54,346 nucleotides of DNA from contig JANNGZ010000329.1 of assembly GCA_031404155.1 (NCBI GenBank), positions 1 to 54,346 on the forward strand, read 5' to 3'. Both the position numbers and the translations under genes were made by a program. Positions 16,507-25,187 of this stretch are shown here, one piece after another. Numbering within the stretch: the first letter of the stretch is position 1; each line of letters opens with the position of its first letter. Under the pieces are notes generated by a model. It was given only the letters and a program-made list of their open reading frames with translations. It was not told where the DNA came from and made no database searches. The DNA comes from JANNGZ01 sp031404155. GTDB taxonomy: Bacteria; Pseudomonadota; Gammaproteobacteria; Burkholderiales; Burkholderiaceae_C.

Positions 16507-17436
16507 ATGTTGCCCACCGAAGTCAAGCTCGTCGATGTCGGCCCGCGCGACGGCCTGCAGAACGAGAGCCAGCCGGTCTCGGCCGCGCACAAGATCGAAC
16601 TCGTGCACCGCCTGCAGGATGCGGGCCTGCGCGAGATCGAGGTCACCAGTTTTGTCAGCCCGAAGTGGGTGCCGCAGATGGCCGACAACCTCGAGGTGAT
16701 GGCCGGTATCACGCGCCGCGCGGGGGTGCGCTACTCGGTGCTGGTGCCGAACATGAAGGGGCTCGAAGCGGCCTTGCGTTCGCAGCCCGATGAAGTGGTG
16801 GTCTTCGCCGCTGCGAGCGAGGCTTTCAGCCGGCGCAACATCAACTGCTCGATCGCAGAGAGCATCGAGCGTTTCCGACCGGTGGCGGCTGCGGCGCATG
16901 AGGCTGGGCTGAAGGTGCGCGGCGCGGTGAGCTGCGCGCTGGGCTGCCCCTACGAAGGCGAGATAGCGCCCGAGCGTGTCGAGAGCGTGGTGGGTCTGAT
17001 GCACGACATCGGTGTCGACCATGTCGGCATCGCCGACACCATCGGCGTGGGCACACCGCGGCAGGTGCAGCGCGCGATGGAGCGGGCGCTGAAGCATTAC
17101 CCGCTGGCCGAGGTGAGCGGGCATTTCCACGACACCTACGGCCAGGCGCTGGCCAACATCTACGCCTGCCTGGAGATGGGCATCCACACCTTCGACGCCA
17201 GCGTCGCCGGGCTCGGCGGCTGCCCCTATGCCAAGGGCGCCACCGGCAACGTGGCCACGGAAGACGTGCTGTTCATGCTGCGCGGCCTGGGTATCGAGAC
17301 CGGTATCGACCTCGACCTTCTGGTCGACGCGGGTGCTTTCATCTCGGGCGTGATCGGCCGCGCGCCGGTGTCGCGTGCGGGCAAGGCGATCTTGTCCAAG
17401 CGCAACAGCGCCGCTGCGACCAAGGCCGTCGAATGA
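16507..17436 (+). CDS. liuE: hydroxymethylglutaryl-CoA lyase
   Basis: This 309-residue TIM-barrel lyase cleaves HMG-CoA to acetoacetate and acetyl-CoA, the last step of leucine degradation. Seen: DVGPRDGLQNE at residues 8-18 (metal and catalytic Asp/Arg), SCALGCPYEGE, HFHDTYGQALAN with metal-binding histidines, and GLGGCPYAKGATGN carrying the catalytic cysteine (about C239). AGGAG lies 6 nt before the ATG at 16507. The stop overlaps the next start (ATGA), making it the first of four coupled genes. Confidence 0.95.
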   Translation: MLPTEVKLVDVGPRDGLQNESQPVSAAHKIELVHRLQDAGLREIEVTSFVSPKWVPQMADNLEVMAGITRRAGVRYSVLVPNMKGLEAALRSQPDEVVVFAAASEAFSRRNINCSIAESIERFRPVAAAAHEAGLKVRGAVSCALGCPYEGEIAPERVESVVGLMHDIGVDHVGIADTIGVGTPRQVQRAMERALKHYPLAEVSGHFHDTYGQALANIYACLEMGIHTFDASVAGLGGCPYAKGATGNVATEDVLFMLRGLGIETGIDLDLLVDAGAFISGVIGRAPVSRAGKAILSKRNSAAATKAVE

Positions 17437-17663
17437 ACGATGTGATCGACGAGCGGCCCGAAGGGTTTCGGCGTGTTTCGATCGGCGGGGTGGCGCCGCT
17501 GGCGCACACCCAGCCCCCGTACACGCTGATCGACCGCGAGCTGTTTCGCTTCGGCGAGATCTGGGCTGCGGCCGGCCACCCCAACGGGGTCTTCAGGCTC
17601 ACGCCGGCGCAGCTTGAAGCCCTCACCGGCGCGCCGGTGGTGGACGTGGTGGTCGCCGCATGA
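17433..17663 (+). pseudogene. YbaK/EbsC-like domain, C-terminal half only
   Basis: This 76-residue ORF resembles the C-terminal part of YbaK/EbsC-type aminoacyl-tRNA editing proteins: SIGGVAPL, then IDRELFRFGEIWAAAGHPNGVFRLTP and VVDVVVAA. The full domain is about 150-165 residues, so the N-terminal half, including the conserved lysine region, is missing. Despite this, it has a start overlapping liuE (ATGA) and a stop overlapping the DUF1289 gene (ATGA), so translation through it is preserved. It may be a relic kept for coupling, or a mini-protein. I treat it as a truncated gene; no intact N-terminal part is visible in liuE's 3' end. Confidence 0.6.
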
Positions 17664-17908
17664 CGACCGGCCCGGCCCGTGGCGGCGCGGCCGGCGTCGG
17701 CTCACCCTGCATCAACATCTGCCGCATGGACGAGAGCAGCGGCTACTGCGTCGGCTGCGCCCGCAGCATCGACGAGATCGCGTCATGGTCGCTGCTCGAC
17801 GACGGACAGAAGCGCGCGGTGTGGGCCTTGCTGCCGCACCGCCATGCGCTGCTGCCCGATCTTGACGAACCCGCTGAACCTCCCGCGCACGAGGAGATAC
17901 CACGATGA
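17660..17908 (+). CDS. DUF1289 domain protein
   Basis: This 82-residue protein has the DUF1289 cysteine pattern C17-x3-C21 and C30-x2-C33 (SPCINIC, YCVGCARS) followed by IDEIASWSLLDD, which suggests a small metal or Fe-S binding fold. Function is unknown. It is embedded in an ATGA-overlapping chain with the YbaK-like remnant and the HCCA isomerase, so all are likely translated together. Confidence 0.85.
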   Translation: MTTGPARGGAAGVGSPCINICRMDESSGYCVGCARSIDEIASWSLLDDGQKRAVWALLPHRHALLPDLDEPAEPPAHEEIPR

Positions 17909-18543
17909 AACGCATCACCTTCTGGTTCGACCCGGTGTCGCCCTACGCCTACCTGGCCTTCGAGCGCCTGCCGCAGGCGCTCGAGGGCTGCTCGTACCTG
18001 GTCGAATACCGGCCGGTGCTGTTCGCCGGCCTGCTGCGCTACTGGGGCCAGAAGGGGCCGGCCGAGATCGAGCCGAAGCGGCAGTGGACGTTCCGCCAGA
18101 TAGCCTGGCTCGCGCATGAACACGGCATCACGATGCAGATGCCCGCGGTGCACCCGTTCAACCCGCTGGCGCTGCTGCGTCTTGCGCTGGCCTGCGGGCC
18201 GAACCGGCGCGTGGTCGAGTTGCTGATGCGCCATGTCTGGCAGGGCGGTGGGGCCGACCCCAACGATCCGGCACGGCTGGCCGCGCTGACCGCCGCGCTC
18301 GCGCCGGCGCGCGAACCGGATTCCGACGAGGTGAAGGCCGAACTGCGCGCCCACACCGACGCTGCGATCGCTGCGAACCTGTTCGGTGTGCCGAGCTTCC
18401 AGTTCGACGACGGCAGAGTGTTCTGGGGCCTGGATGCGCTGGCGATGTTGGCCGCCGCGTTGAAGGGCGATGCCTGGTTCGACGGCCCGGCCTGGGACGA
18501 TGCGGGGCGGTCGGTGCCGGGGGTGGTGCGGCGCTCGGCTTGA
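17905..18543 (+). CDS. 2-hydroxychromene-2-carboxylate isomerase / DsbA-like GST-kappa family
   Basis: This 212-residue thioredoxin-fold protein starts with FWFDPVSPYAYLAFERLP, where serine (S12) replaces the CxxC of true DsbA, as in HCCA isomerases (GSH-dependent cis-trans isomerisation in naphthalene/aromatic degradation). The C-terminal GVPSFQFDDGRVFWGLDAL motif contains the cis-proline typical of the fold. It overlaps the DUF1289 gene by ATGA. The role next to leucine degradation genes is unclear, so a generic GSH-dependent isomerase or oxidoreductase is possible. Confidence 0.85.
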   Translation: MKRITFWFDPVSPYAYLAFERLPQALEGCSYLVEYRPVLFAGLLRYWGQKGPAEIEPKRQWTFRQIAWLAHEHGITMQMPAVHPFNPLALLRLALACGPNRRVVELLMRHVWQGGGADPNDPARLAALTAALAPAREPDSDEVKAELRAHTDAAIAANLFGVPSFQFDDGRVFWGLDALAMLAAALKGDAWFDGPAWDDAGRSVPGVVRRSA

Positions 18544-18723
18544 CGCGGGCGCTGGGGCATCGGGTGGCGGCGCTGTACCCGGCCGCGCGCCTGTGGTCCC
18601 TTGAAGCGACGCAGGTTTGCGCGCGCAGGGCTTGCCGCTGCATCAAGGAAACGCCCTGCGGTGGCGTGCTCGTGGCGCCGGAACATCGCCCGCCCCCTGC
18701 AAGCGGCATGTCAACCCCTGTTG

Positions 18724-18752
18724 GCCTTGCGTCAGATCAGGGTCAGTCCTAT
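18724..18752 (+). promoter_or_regulatory. possible sigma-70 promoter upstream of the DUF485-actP operon
   Basis: TTGCGT and TATCGT are separated by 17 bp within the 288-bp gap between the HCCA isomerase and the DUF485 gene, about 80 bp ahead of the coding start. The rest of the gap (18544-18831) shows no gene. A strong Shine-Dalgarno (GAGGAG) precedes the ATG at 18832. The promoter call is tentative. Confidence 0.3.
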
Positions 18753-18831
18753 CGTCGATCATTCGCGCTGGCTTCGAGCGGCAGCTGTCCCCATCGGCCA
18801 ACGCGACATTGAATCAACACGAGGAGACGAC

Positions 18832-19140
18832 ATGGACGACGATCTGGTCAAGCGCATTGCCAGCCACCCCAAGTACATTGAGCTAAAAGCCAAGCGCACC
18901 AGCTTCGGCTGGTGGCTCACGCTGGCGATGATGGTCGCGTACTTCGGCTTCATCCTGCTGGTGGCTTTCAACAAGCCCTTCCTGTCGCAGCGCCTGGGTG
19001 AGGGTGTGATGACGGTCGGCATCCCGATCGGCTTCGGCGTCATCGTCTTCACGGTCATCATCACCGCGTTCTACGTGCGGCGCGCCAACAGCGAGTTCGA
19101 TGAGCTGACCGCAGCGATCGCCAAGGCGGTGCTGAAATGA
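18832..19140 (+). CDS. DUF485 membrane protein (YjcH family)
   Basis: This 102-residue protein has two hydrophobic helices (about residues 25-45 and 58-80) and ends in a charged segment (RRANSEFDELTAAI). The pattern HPKYIELKAKRTSFGWWLT is characteristic of DUF485/YjcH, the small partner almost always encoded just upstream of ActP-type symporters. The stop overlaps the actP start (ATGA). GAGGAG 6 nt upstream supports the start. It is probably an accessory subunit or stability factor for the symporter; its biochemical role is not established. Confidence 0.9.
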   Translation: MDDDLVKRIASHPKYIELKAKRTSFGWWLTLAMMVAYFGFILLVAFNKPFLSQRLGEGVMTVGIPIGFGVIVFTVIITAFYVRRANSEFDELTAAIAKAVLK

Positions 19141-20867
19141 GCCGCACTCTCTCGACCTCCTCACGCCAGTTGCTGACGCTGGCCGCCCTGGCCGGCGTCT
19201 CCTTCGTCGCCTGGTCCGCTGGTGCCGACCTCGGCCAAGCCCAGAAGCAGGCCACCAACTGGACCGCCATCGGCATGTTCGGCGTGTTCGTGGTCTTCAC
19301 GCTGTTCGTCACCAAGTGGGCTGCGTCCAAGACCAAGAGCGCCGCCGACTTCTACACCGCCGGCGGCGGTATCACCGGCTTCCAGAACGGCTTGGCGATC
19401 GCCGGCGACTACATGTCGGCGGCCTCCTTCCTCGGGATTTCGGCCGCGGTGATGGCCAGCGGCTTCGACGGCCTGATCTTCTCGATCGGCTTCCTGGTCG
19501 GCTGGCCCGTCATCACCTTCCTGATGGCCGAGCGCTTGCGCAACCTGGGCAAGTTCACCTTCGCCGACGTCGCCGCGTTCCGCTTCGAGCAAACCCCGGT
19601 GCGTGTGTTCGCAGCCTCGGGCACCCTGGTCGTGGTGGCCTTCTACCTGATCGCGCAGATGGTCGGCGCGGGCCAACTGATCAAGCTGCTGTTCGGGCTC
19701 GAGTACTGGATCGCGGTCGTCATCGTCGGCGCGCTGATGATGGTCTACGTGCTCTTCGGCGGCATGACGGCGACCACCTGGGTCCAGATCATCAAGGCCG
19801 TCATGCTGCTGGGCGGCGCCTCGTTTATGGCCTTCATGGTGCTGCTGCACTTCGGCTTCTCGCCCGAGGCGATGTTCGCCAACGCGGTGAAAATCAAGAC
19901 CGACCTGGCGAGCAAGGACGGCAAGGTGGCCGAAGCGGCGGCCACGATCGGCCAATCGATCATGGGCCCGGGCAACTTCGTCAAGGATCCCATTTCCGCG
20001 ATCAGCTTCGGCATGGCCTTGATGTTCGGCACCGCCGGCCTGCCGCACATCCTGATGCGCTTCTTCACCGTGCCCAGCGCCAAGGCGGCGCGCACCTCGG
20101 TGATGTGGGCGACGGGCTGGATCGGCTACTTCTACCTGCTGACCTTCATCATCGGCTTCGGCGCGATCAGCTTCGTGCTGACCAACCCGCAGTTCCTCGA
20201 TGCCAAGGGCGGCCTGCTCGGTGGCGGCAACATGGCGGCGATCCACCTGTCCAACGCGGTCGGCGGCAACGTCTTCCTCGGCTTCATCTCGGCGGTGGCT
20301 TTCGCCACCATCCTCGCGGTGGTGGCCGGCCTCACGCTGTCGGGCGCCTCGGCGGTGTCGCACGACATCTATGCCACGGTGGTCAAGAAGGGCAAGGCCG
20401 ACAGCAAGGCCGAGCTGGGCGTGTCGCGTATCACCACGGTGGCGCTGGGAGTCGTCGCGGTGGCTTTGGGCATCGCCTTCGAGAAGCAGAACATCGCCTT
20501 CATGGTCAGCCTGGCCTTCGCCATCGCCGCCTCGGCCAACTTCCCGGTGCTCTTCATGAGCGTGCTGTGGAAGGACTGCACCACCCGCGGCGCGGTGATC
20601 GGCGGCTTCCTCGGCCTGATCTCGTCGGTGGCGCTGACTGTCGTGTCGCCGTCGGTGTGGGAGGTCACGCTCGGCAATCCGAAGGGCTCGGCCTTGTTCC
20701 CGTACACCTCGCCGGCGCTGTTCTCGATGACCATCGCCTTCGTCGGCATCTGGCTGTTTTCGATCCTCGACCGCAGTGCGCGGGCCAAGGTCGACCGCGA
20801 CGGTTTCCCGGCCCAGCAGGTACGTTCCGAGACCGGCATCGGCGCGTCGGGCGCCTCCGGCCATTGA
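19137..20867 (+). CDS. actP: cation/acetate symporter, ActP-like (SSS family)
   Basis: This 576-residue sodium:solute symporter has about 13 hydrophobic segments and a signal-like N-terminus (LLTLAALAGVSFVAWSAGADL). Diagnostic stretches include ADFYTAGGGITGFQNGLAIAGDYMSAASFLG (core helices with Na+ site), GTAGLPHILMRFFTV, and SGASAVSHDIYA. ActP takes up acetate and other short-chain monocarboxylates using cation gradients. It is coupled to DUF485 upstream (ATGA) and followed after 28 bp by a thiolase, linking uptake to acetyl-CoA metabolism. Propionate or pyruvate are possible alternative substrates. Confidence 0.92.
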   Translation: MSRTLSTSSRQLLTLAALAGVSFVAWSAGADLGQAQKQATNWTAIGMFGVFVVFTLFVTKWAASKTKSAADFYTAGGGITGFQNGLAIAGDYMSAASFLGISAAVMASGFDGLIFSIGFLVGWPVITFLMAERLRNLGKFTFADVAAFRFEQTPVRVFAASGTLVVVAFYLIAQMVGAGQLIKLLFGLEYWIAVVIVGALMMVYVLFGGMTATTWVQIIKAVMLLGGASFMAFMVLLHFGFSPEAMFANAVKIKTDLASKDGKVAEAAATIGQSIMGPGNFVKDPISAISFGMALMFGTAGLPHILMRFFTVPSAKAARTSVMWATGWIGYFYLLTFIIGFGAISFVLTNPQFLDAKGGLLGGGNMAAIHLSNAVGGNVFLGFISAVAFATILAVVAGLTLSGASAVSHDIYATVVKKGKADSKAELGVSRITTVALGVVAVALGIAFEKQNIAFMVSLAFAIAASANFPVLFMSVLWKDCTTRGAVIGGFLGLISSVALTVVSPSVWEVTLGNPKGSALFPYTSPALFSMTIAFVGIWLFSILDRSARAKVDRDGFPAQQVRSETGIGASGASGH

Positions 20868-20895
20868 TGCGACTTGAAGATGAAGGAGCAAAGAC

Positions 20896-22080
20896 ATGAG
20901 CAAGCGTGATGTGGTCGTCCTCTCCGCCGCGCGTTCGGCGATCGGCACCTTTGGCGGCGGCCTCGCCGACATGGAGCCGCAGGAACTGGGTGGCCTGGTG
21001 ATGAAGGAGTCGATTGCCCGCTCGGGCGTCGACCCCCAGCAGATCAACTACGTGACCGTGGGCAACTGCATCCCCACCGACAGCCGCTTCGCCTATGTGG
21101 CGCGGGTGGCCGCGATCCAGGCCGGGCTGCCGATGGACTCGGTGGCGATGGCGGTGAACCGCCTTTGTTCATCGGGCCTGCAGGCGGTGGTGACCACGGC
21201 GCAGAACATCCTGCTCGGCGACTGCGACTACGGCATCGGCGGCGGCGTCGAAGTGATGAGTCGCGGCGGCTACCTCTCGCCCGCGATGCGCAACGGCGCA
21301 CGCATGGGCGACACCAAGATGATCGACACCATGGTGGCTACGCTCACCGACCCGTTCGGCGTCGGCCACATGGGCATCACCGCCGAGAACCTGACGGTCA
21401 AGTGGGGCATCACGCGTGAAGAGCAGGATGCGCTTGCCGCCGAGTCGCACCGGCGCGCCGCGGCGGCCATCGCCGAAGGCCGCTTCAAGAGCCAGATCGT
21501 CGCGATCGTGAAGCAGACCCGCAAGGGCGAGGTCACCTTCGACACCGACGAACATGTGAAGGCCGCGACCACGGTCGAGACGCTGGCCAAGATGAAACCC
21601 GCGTTCAAGAAGGACGGCAGCGTGACCGCGGGCAACGCCTCGGGCATCAACGACGGCGCAGCCTTCCTGGTGCTGGCCGACGCCGCGGTGGCGAGTGCCG
21701 CCGGTCACAAACCTATCGCGCGATTGGTGTCCTACGCGGTGGCGGGTGTGCCCAACGAGATCATGGGCGAAGGCCCGATCCCGGCCACGAAGATCGCGCT
21801 CAAGAAGGCCGGTCTGCGCATCGACCAGATGGACGTGGTGGAGAGCAACGAGGCGTTTGCCGCACAAGCCATCGCGGTGGCGCGTGGGCTCGAACTCGAC
21901 ATGAAGAAGACCAACCCGAACGGCGGCGCGATCGCCCTCGGCCACCCGATCGGCTGCTCCGGCGCCTTCCTCGCCACCAAGGCGATCTACGAGCTGCAGC
22001 GCAGCGGCGGCAAGTACGCGCTGGTGACGATGTGCATCGGCGGCGGGCAGGGGATTGCGGCGGTGTTCGAGAGGGTTTGA
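20896..22080 (+). CDS. acetyl-CoA C-acyltransferase (BktB-like thiolase)
   Basis: This 394-residue thiolase has the acyl-enzyme cysteine at C91 (NRLCSSGLQ), the conserved histidine in ALGHPIGCSGA and the second cysteine in MCIGGGQGIAAVFER. It should reversibly cleave 3-ketoacyl-CoA, including acetoacetyl-CoA. Internal stretches such as KGEVTFDTDEHVK and TAGNASGINDGAA match the BktB/PhaA type. AAGGAG precedes the ATG. Placed after actP and near the leucine cluster, it could consume acetoacetyl-CoA derived from HMG-CoA lyase product. Substrate chain length cannot be read from sequence. Confidence 0.92.
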   Translation: MSKRDVVVLSAARSAIGTFGGGLADMEPQELGGLVMKESIARSGVDPQQINYVTVGNCIPTDSRFAYVARVAAIQAGLPMDSVAMAVNRLCSSGLQAVVTTAQNILLGDCDYGIGGGVEVMSRGGYLSPAMRNGARMGDTKMIDTMVATLTDPFGVGHMGITAENLTVKWGITREEQDALAAESHRRAAAAIAEGRFKSQIVAIVKQTRKGEVTFDTDEHVKAATTVETLAKMKPAFKKDGSVTAGNASGINDGAAFLVLADAAVASAAGHKPIARLVSYAVAGVPNEIMGEGPIPATKIALKKAGLRIDQMDVVESNEAFAAQAIAVARGLELDMKKTNPNGGAIALGHPIGCSGAFLATKAIYELQRSGGKYALVTMCIGGGQGIAAVFERV

Positions 22081-22156
22081 GCGTTACGGTTGGGGCTTGG
22101 AACCAACTCCGCCCGGCCGCGATGGCGAGTTGCGGGATACGGGGGGCCGTAACGCT
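22080..22156. terminator. perfect 10-bp inverted repeat between convergent genes
   Basis: AGCGTTACGG at 22080-22089 pairs exactly with CCGTAACGCT at 22147-22156. The repeat lies in the 104-bp space between the convergent thiolase and PBP7-like genes. The loop of 57 nt is long and there is no T-run, so a bidirectional terminator or an RNA-stabilising structure is possible but unproven. Confidence 0.35.
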
Positions 22157-22184
22157 GGCGTACCAGCGCATCGGTCGGCGCGTC

Positions 22185-23111
22185 TCACTCGCCTGACGGC
22201 GCCGCCTCCGCCGCAAAGCTGGTGCGAACCAGCTGCGCCGAGCGGCCCTTCCTGGCCGCCACCCGCACCCGCTGCGCCGCTTGCTCCGCGATCGCGCGCA
22301 GCGGCGGCTCGCCCGCCAGCCAGCGCCGGATGTTGTGCGCGTCCAGCGTTCTTGCCGACGAGGCCAGCGCGCCGATCAGCACCACGCTCACGGTGCGGCC
22401 GCCGGCGCGCAGGCGCATCGTCAGGCAGCGGCCGGCGTCGTTGGTGAAGCCGGTTTTCGACACCAGGATGTCCCAGCCGGGTTTGCCCACCAGGCCGTTG
22501 GTGTTGCGCACCGCCCAGGGCTGGCCGTTGACCAGCACCGCGTGATGGCGCTGGCTGGTGGCCTGCGCAATCAGCGGGTAGGCCTGCGTGGCTTGCAACA
22601 CGCGGGCCATGTCCTGCGCGCTGGCGTGGTTGTCGGGGGACAGGCCGGTGGGTTCCACCAGCGCGGTGTGGGTCAGCCCGAGTGCCTCGATCTTGCGATG
22701 GGTGGCCTGCGCAAAGGCGGCCATGCCGCCCGGGTAGAGGCGCGCCAGAGCGGCGGCGGCATGGTTGTCCGAGGCGATCAGCGCCAGCTCGAGCAGCGTC
22801 TCGCGCGGCAGCACCGCGCCCACCGGCACGCCACCGCGGGTGAACTTGAGCGTGTCCATGTCGGCCTGGTCGATGCGCAGGTTCTCGCTCAGGTCCTGCC
22901 GCGCGTCGAGCACCACCATCGCGGTCATCAGCTTGGTCAGCGAGGCGATCGGTGCCGCGGTGGCTGCGTCCTTTTCCAGCAGCACCTCGCCGGTGGCCTC
23001 GTCGACCACCAGCACATGCGCGGAGCGGAACGCCACGCCGCCCCAGCTTGCCGAGACAGCGGCAAGCAGCAGCGCAAAAACAAGGTGTCTGAACACGGGC
23101 GGTACCGGCAA
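22185..23111 (-). CDS. pbpG: D-alanyl-D-alanine endopeptidase (PBP7-like, S11 family)
   Basis: This 308-residue serine peptidase has all three active-site motifs: S57-x-x-K60 (ASLTK), S114-D115-N116 and K219-T220-G221. An N-terminal hydrophobic signal (HLVFALLLAAVSASWGG) targets it to the periplasm, where such enzymes cut D-Ala-DAP cross-links in peptidoglycan. The start is uncertain: TTG at 23111 and GTG at 23096 are candidates and neither has a convincing Shine-Dalgarno. A perfect 14-bp palindrome (CGGCGATATCGCCG, 23155-23168) lies upstream and could be regulatory. Family S11 is certain; the pbpG label is by similarity. Confidence 0.88.
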   Translation of the reverse strand: MPVPPVFRHLVFALLLAAVSASWGGVAFRSAHVLVVDEATGEVLLEKDAATAAPIASLTKLMTAMVVLDARQDLSENLRIDQADMDTLKFTRGGVPVGAVLPRETLLELALIASDNHAAAALARLYPGGMAAFAQATHRKIEALGLTHTALVEPTGLSPDNHASAQDMARVLQATQAYPLIAQATSQRHHAVLVNGQPWAVRNTNGLVGKPGWDILVSKTGFTNDAGRCLTMRLRAGGRTVSVVLIGALASSARTLDAHNIRRWLAGEPPLRAIAEQAAQRVRVAARKGRSAQLVRTSFAAEAAPSGE

Positions 23112-23369
23112 GGAGGAGTACGGCGAGCGAGGGCTGAACGCTCAACGCTTTTATCGGCGATATCGCCGTAGAGAAACGTGGGGGTGAAGCGCGGGCGAGA
23201 CATGTGGCACGGCAACCTGTCACGCCGCAGGCTGGGGCAAGGTCGCGCCGCCGAGCGCAGGGCTTGCCCGGCCCGGCTCGCGTGAAGGAGGGTTCGAGGC
23301 ACGGTGCCGTGAGTCACCGCGCAGTCGGCCGCAGCGCCTACGTGACGCTCAGGTTCAGGACCATCATGT

Positions 23370-24113
23370 TCACCGGCGCGCAGAGGGCGAGCGCCGGCGG
23401 CGCGTTTCTTTCGCTTCGGCCCGCCACGCGGCGGCAAGCGCCATCAACGCGGCGCCGGGCAGCAGCCAGGCGTCGGCGGCGTTCATCGTCGCAAGCGTGG
23501 CGCCGCTGAGCGCGCACCAGAGCAGCGGCAGCGGCCACAGCCACCAGGCCGTCGCCCGCGGGAGCGGCCTTGCGGTGCCCACGGCGGCGCGGCGCGGTGG
23601 GGCGAGCAGCAGCACACCCAGCGTGCCGAGCACCGTCGGGTCCGGCGCAAGGCCGAAGACCTCGGCTTGTGGCCAGGGCCTGCCGAGCAGCGCGCCGAGC
23701 GCGGGCTGCACCACGAGCGCAAAGAGCAGCAGGCCCAGGCCGATGGGTCGGCCGCTGCCCTGCGGCCCCGTGGCGCGGCCGGCCGGTCCAGCGCGCGCCG
23801 CCGCGGCGAGCAGCAGAACCCCTTGCAGCGCAAAGGCGACAGCGATCCCGCCCGCGGCCCAGTTGATCGGCTGATAGCGCTGCCAATGGAAGGCCCAGGC
23901 CACCCACAGCCACGCGACAGCGAGCAGCGCGCAGGCGGCCCGCGGTGCCCAGGCCCGGCTCCGCCACAAGGCCAGCCACAGCCCGAGCCCGACACCGAGC
24001 GTGAGCAACTGGGCCGGCCAGACCTCGGCGTTGTAGAGCTCGAACAGCCGGTAGTAGGTGCGCGGCGAGAAGAGCAGGAAGTCCGACGGCCGGTAGGCCC
24101 ACCACTCGGTCAT
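23370..24113 (-). CDS. DUF6064 family membrane protein
   Basis: This 247-residue, strongly hydrophobic protein starts MTEWWAYRPSDFLLFSPRTY, the signature N-terminus of DUF6064, and has about seven predicted membrane helices. Function is unknown. I use the ATG at 24113; an upstream in-frame start would add unlikely residues. It lies between the aldo/keto reductase and PBP7 genes on the same strand, with a 258-bp gap (23112-23369) downstream that shows no gene other than the palindrome noted for pbpG. Confidence 0.8.
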   Translation of the reverse strand: MTEWWAYRPSDFLLFSPRTYYRLFELYNAEVWPAQLLTLGVGLGLWLALWRSRAWAPRAACALLAVAWLWVAWAFHWQRYQPINWAAGGIAVAFALQGVLLLAAAARAGPAGRATGPQGSGRPIGLGLLLFALVVQPALGALLGRPWPQAEVFGLAPDPTVLGTLGVLLLAPPRRAAVGTARPLPRATAWWLWPLPLLWCALSGATLATMNAADAWLLPGAALMALAAAWRAEAKETRRRRSPSARR

Positions 24114-24164
24114 CGCGGCTGCCTCATCGGGAGCGCGCGCACCGCTGCGCATGGGGCGGCGGGT

Positions 24165-25187
24165 TCAAAGCGCTGCCACATGCGTCGCCATGCGCGCACG
24201 CATCGCCGCGTCCGGCATCGCGCCACGCGCCGCGCCGAGGTTCTGGCGCACATGCGCCACACTGCTGGTGGCCGGAATCGCGCAGGTGATGGCGGGGTGC
24301 GAGACGATGAACTTCAAGGCGAACTGGGCCCAGCCGTCGACGCCGATCTCCGCCGCCCAGGGCGGCAGCTGGTGCCGCGCGAGTTCGCGCAAGAGCGCGC
24401 CTTCGCGGAAGGGCCGGTTGGCGATCACCGCGATGCCCCGCTCGCGCGCCAGCGGCAGGATGCGCTCTTCGACCTCGCGGTCGAGCAGGTTGTAGCTGAC
24501 CTGCACGAAGTCCAGCGGGTGCGCTCTCATCACCGCTTCGATTTCGCGGTGGCGCCGGCCCTCCGAGGTGGTGATGCCCACATAACGCAGCCGGCCCGCG
24601 GCCTTCATCGCGAACAAGCCCGGCAGGTGCTCCTGCCAGCCGAGCAGGTTGTGGACCTGCAGCAGGTCCAGGCGCCGCACGCGCCAGTGTTGGCGGGACT
24701 CCTCGACCTGCGCCGGCCCGCGCGCGCCCGAGGACGTCCACACCTTGTCGGCGGAGAACAGCGGCGTGGCCAGCGCGCCGAGGCGCGACAGGCCGTAGCC
24801 GATGACCGCCTGCGACGAGCCGTACATCGGCGAGCAGTCGATCATGCGGCCGCTGCCGGCGAAAAAGGCGCGCATCACCTCGGTGCAGGCTTCACGTGCG
24901 ACGCTGTCGTTGCCCACATTGAAGGTGATCCAGCTGCCCAGGCCCACCAGCGGCAGGCGCTCGCCGCTCGAGATGGTCTTGGTGCTGATCGCCGCGGGCG
25001 CCGCTGCTGCAGGCGGGTTCAATTGCGCCACGCCCGGCGGCGTGAAAAACGCCGAGGGCAGCAGGGCGGAAAGCCCCCTCAGGAGCTGGCGGCGGTTGCG
25101 TGCCGAAGTCGGGAGGCCGGCGGCAAGCGGGTTGGCCGATGGGCAGTCGGCAGAAGTGCGGTCGGCAGACGTCGGGTCGACTGGCAT
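24165..25187 (-). CDS. exported aldo/keto reductase
   Basis: This 340-residue protein has an N-terminal extension with RNRRQLLRGLSALLPSAFF, which resembles a twin-arginine export signal, then an aldo/keto reductase barrel. Catalytic tetrad candidates: Asp and Tyr in IDCSPMYG, Lys in DKVWTSSG and His in LLQVHNLLG. It also contains GRLRYVGITTSEGRR and the C-terminal AIPATSSVAHVRQN cofactor region, so it should reduce carbonyl substrates with NAD(P)H. The segment before the signal repeats TSAD and is encoded by short direct repeats near 25150-25180. ATG 25187 is preferred; translation could instead start after the repeats. Periplasmic location is inferred. Confidence 0.8.
   Translation of the reverse strand: MPVDPTSADRTSADCPSANPLAAGLPTSARNRRQLLRGLSALLPSAFFTPPGVAQLNPPAAAAPAAISTKTISSGERLPLVGLGSWITFNVGNDSVAREACTEVMRAFFAGSGRMIDCSPMYGSSQAVIGYGLSRLGALATPLFSADKVWTSSGARGPAQVEESRQHWRVRRLDLLQVHNLLGWQEHLPGLFAMKAAGRLRYVGITTSEGRRHREIEAVMRAHPLDFVQVSYNLLDREVEERILPLARERGIAVIANRPFREGALLRELARHQLPPWAAEIGVDGWAQFALKFIVSHPAITCAIPATSSVAHVRQNLGAARGAMPDAAMRARMATHVAAL

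Noticed and set aside
15965..16507. 180-codon plus-strand frame between liuD and liuE with ATGA and TGATG overlaps
   Set aside because: Composition (Arg/Ala/Gln/His) is that of an antisense shadow; the minus-strand frame 16040-16423 looks more like a protein. Mentioned only as a gap-spanning frame.
25150..25180. Short direct repeats (GTCGGCAGA type) as a CRISPR or regulatory array
   Set aside because: They are three short imperfect repeats within the coding N-terminus of the aldo/keto reductase, with no spacers.
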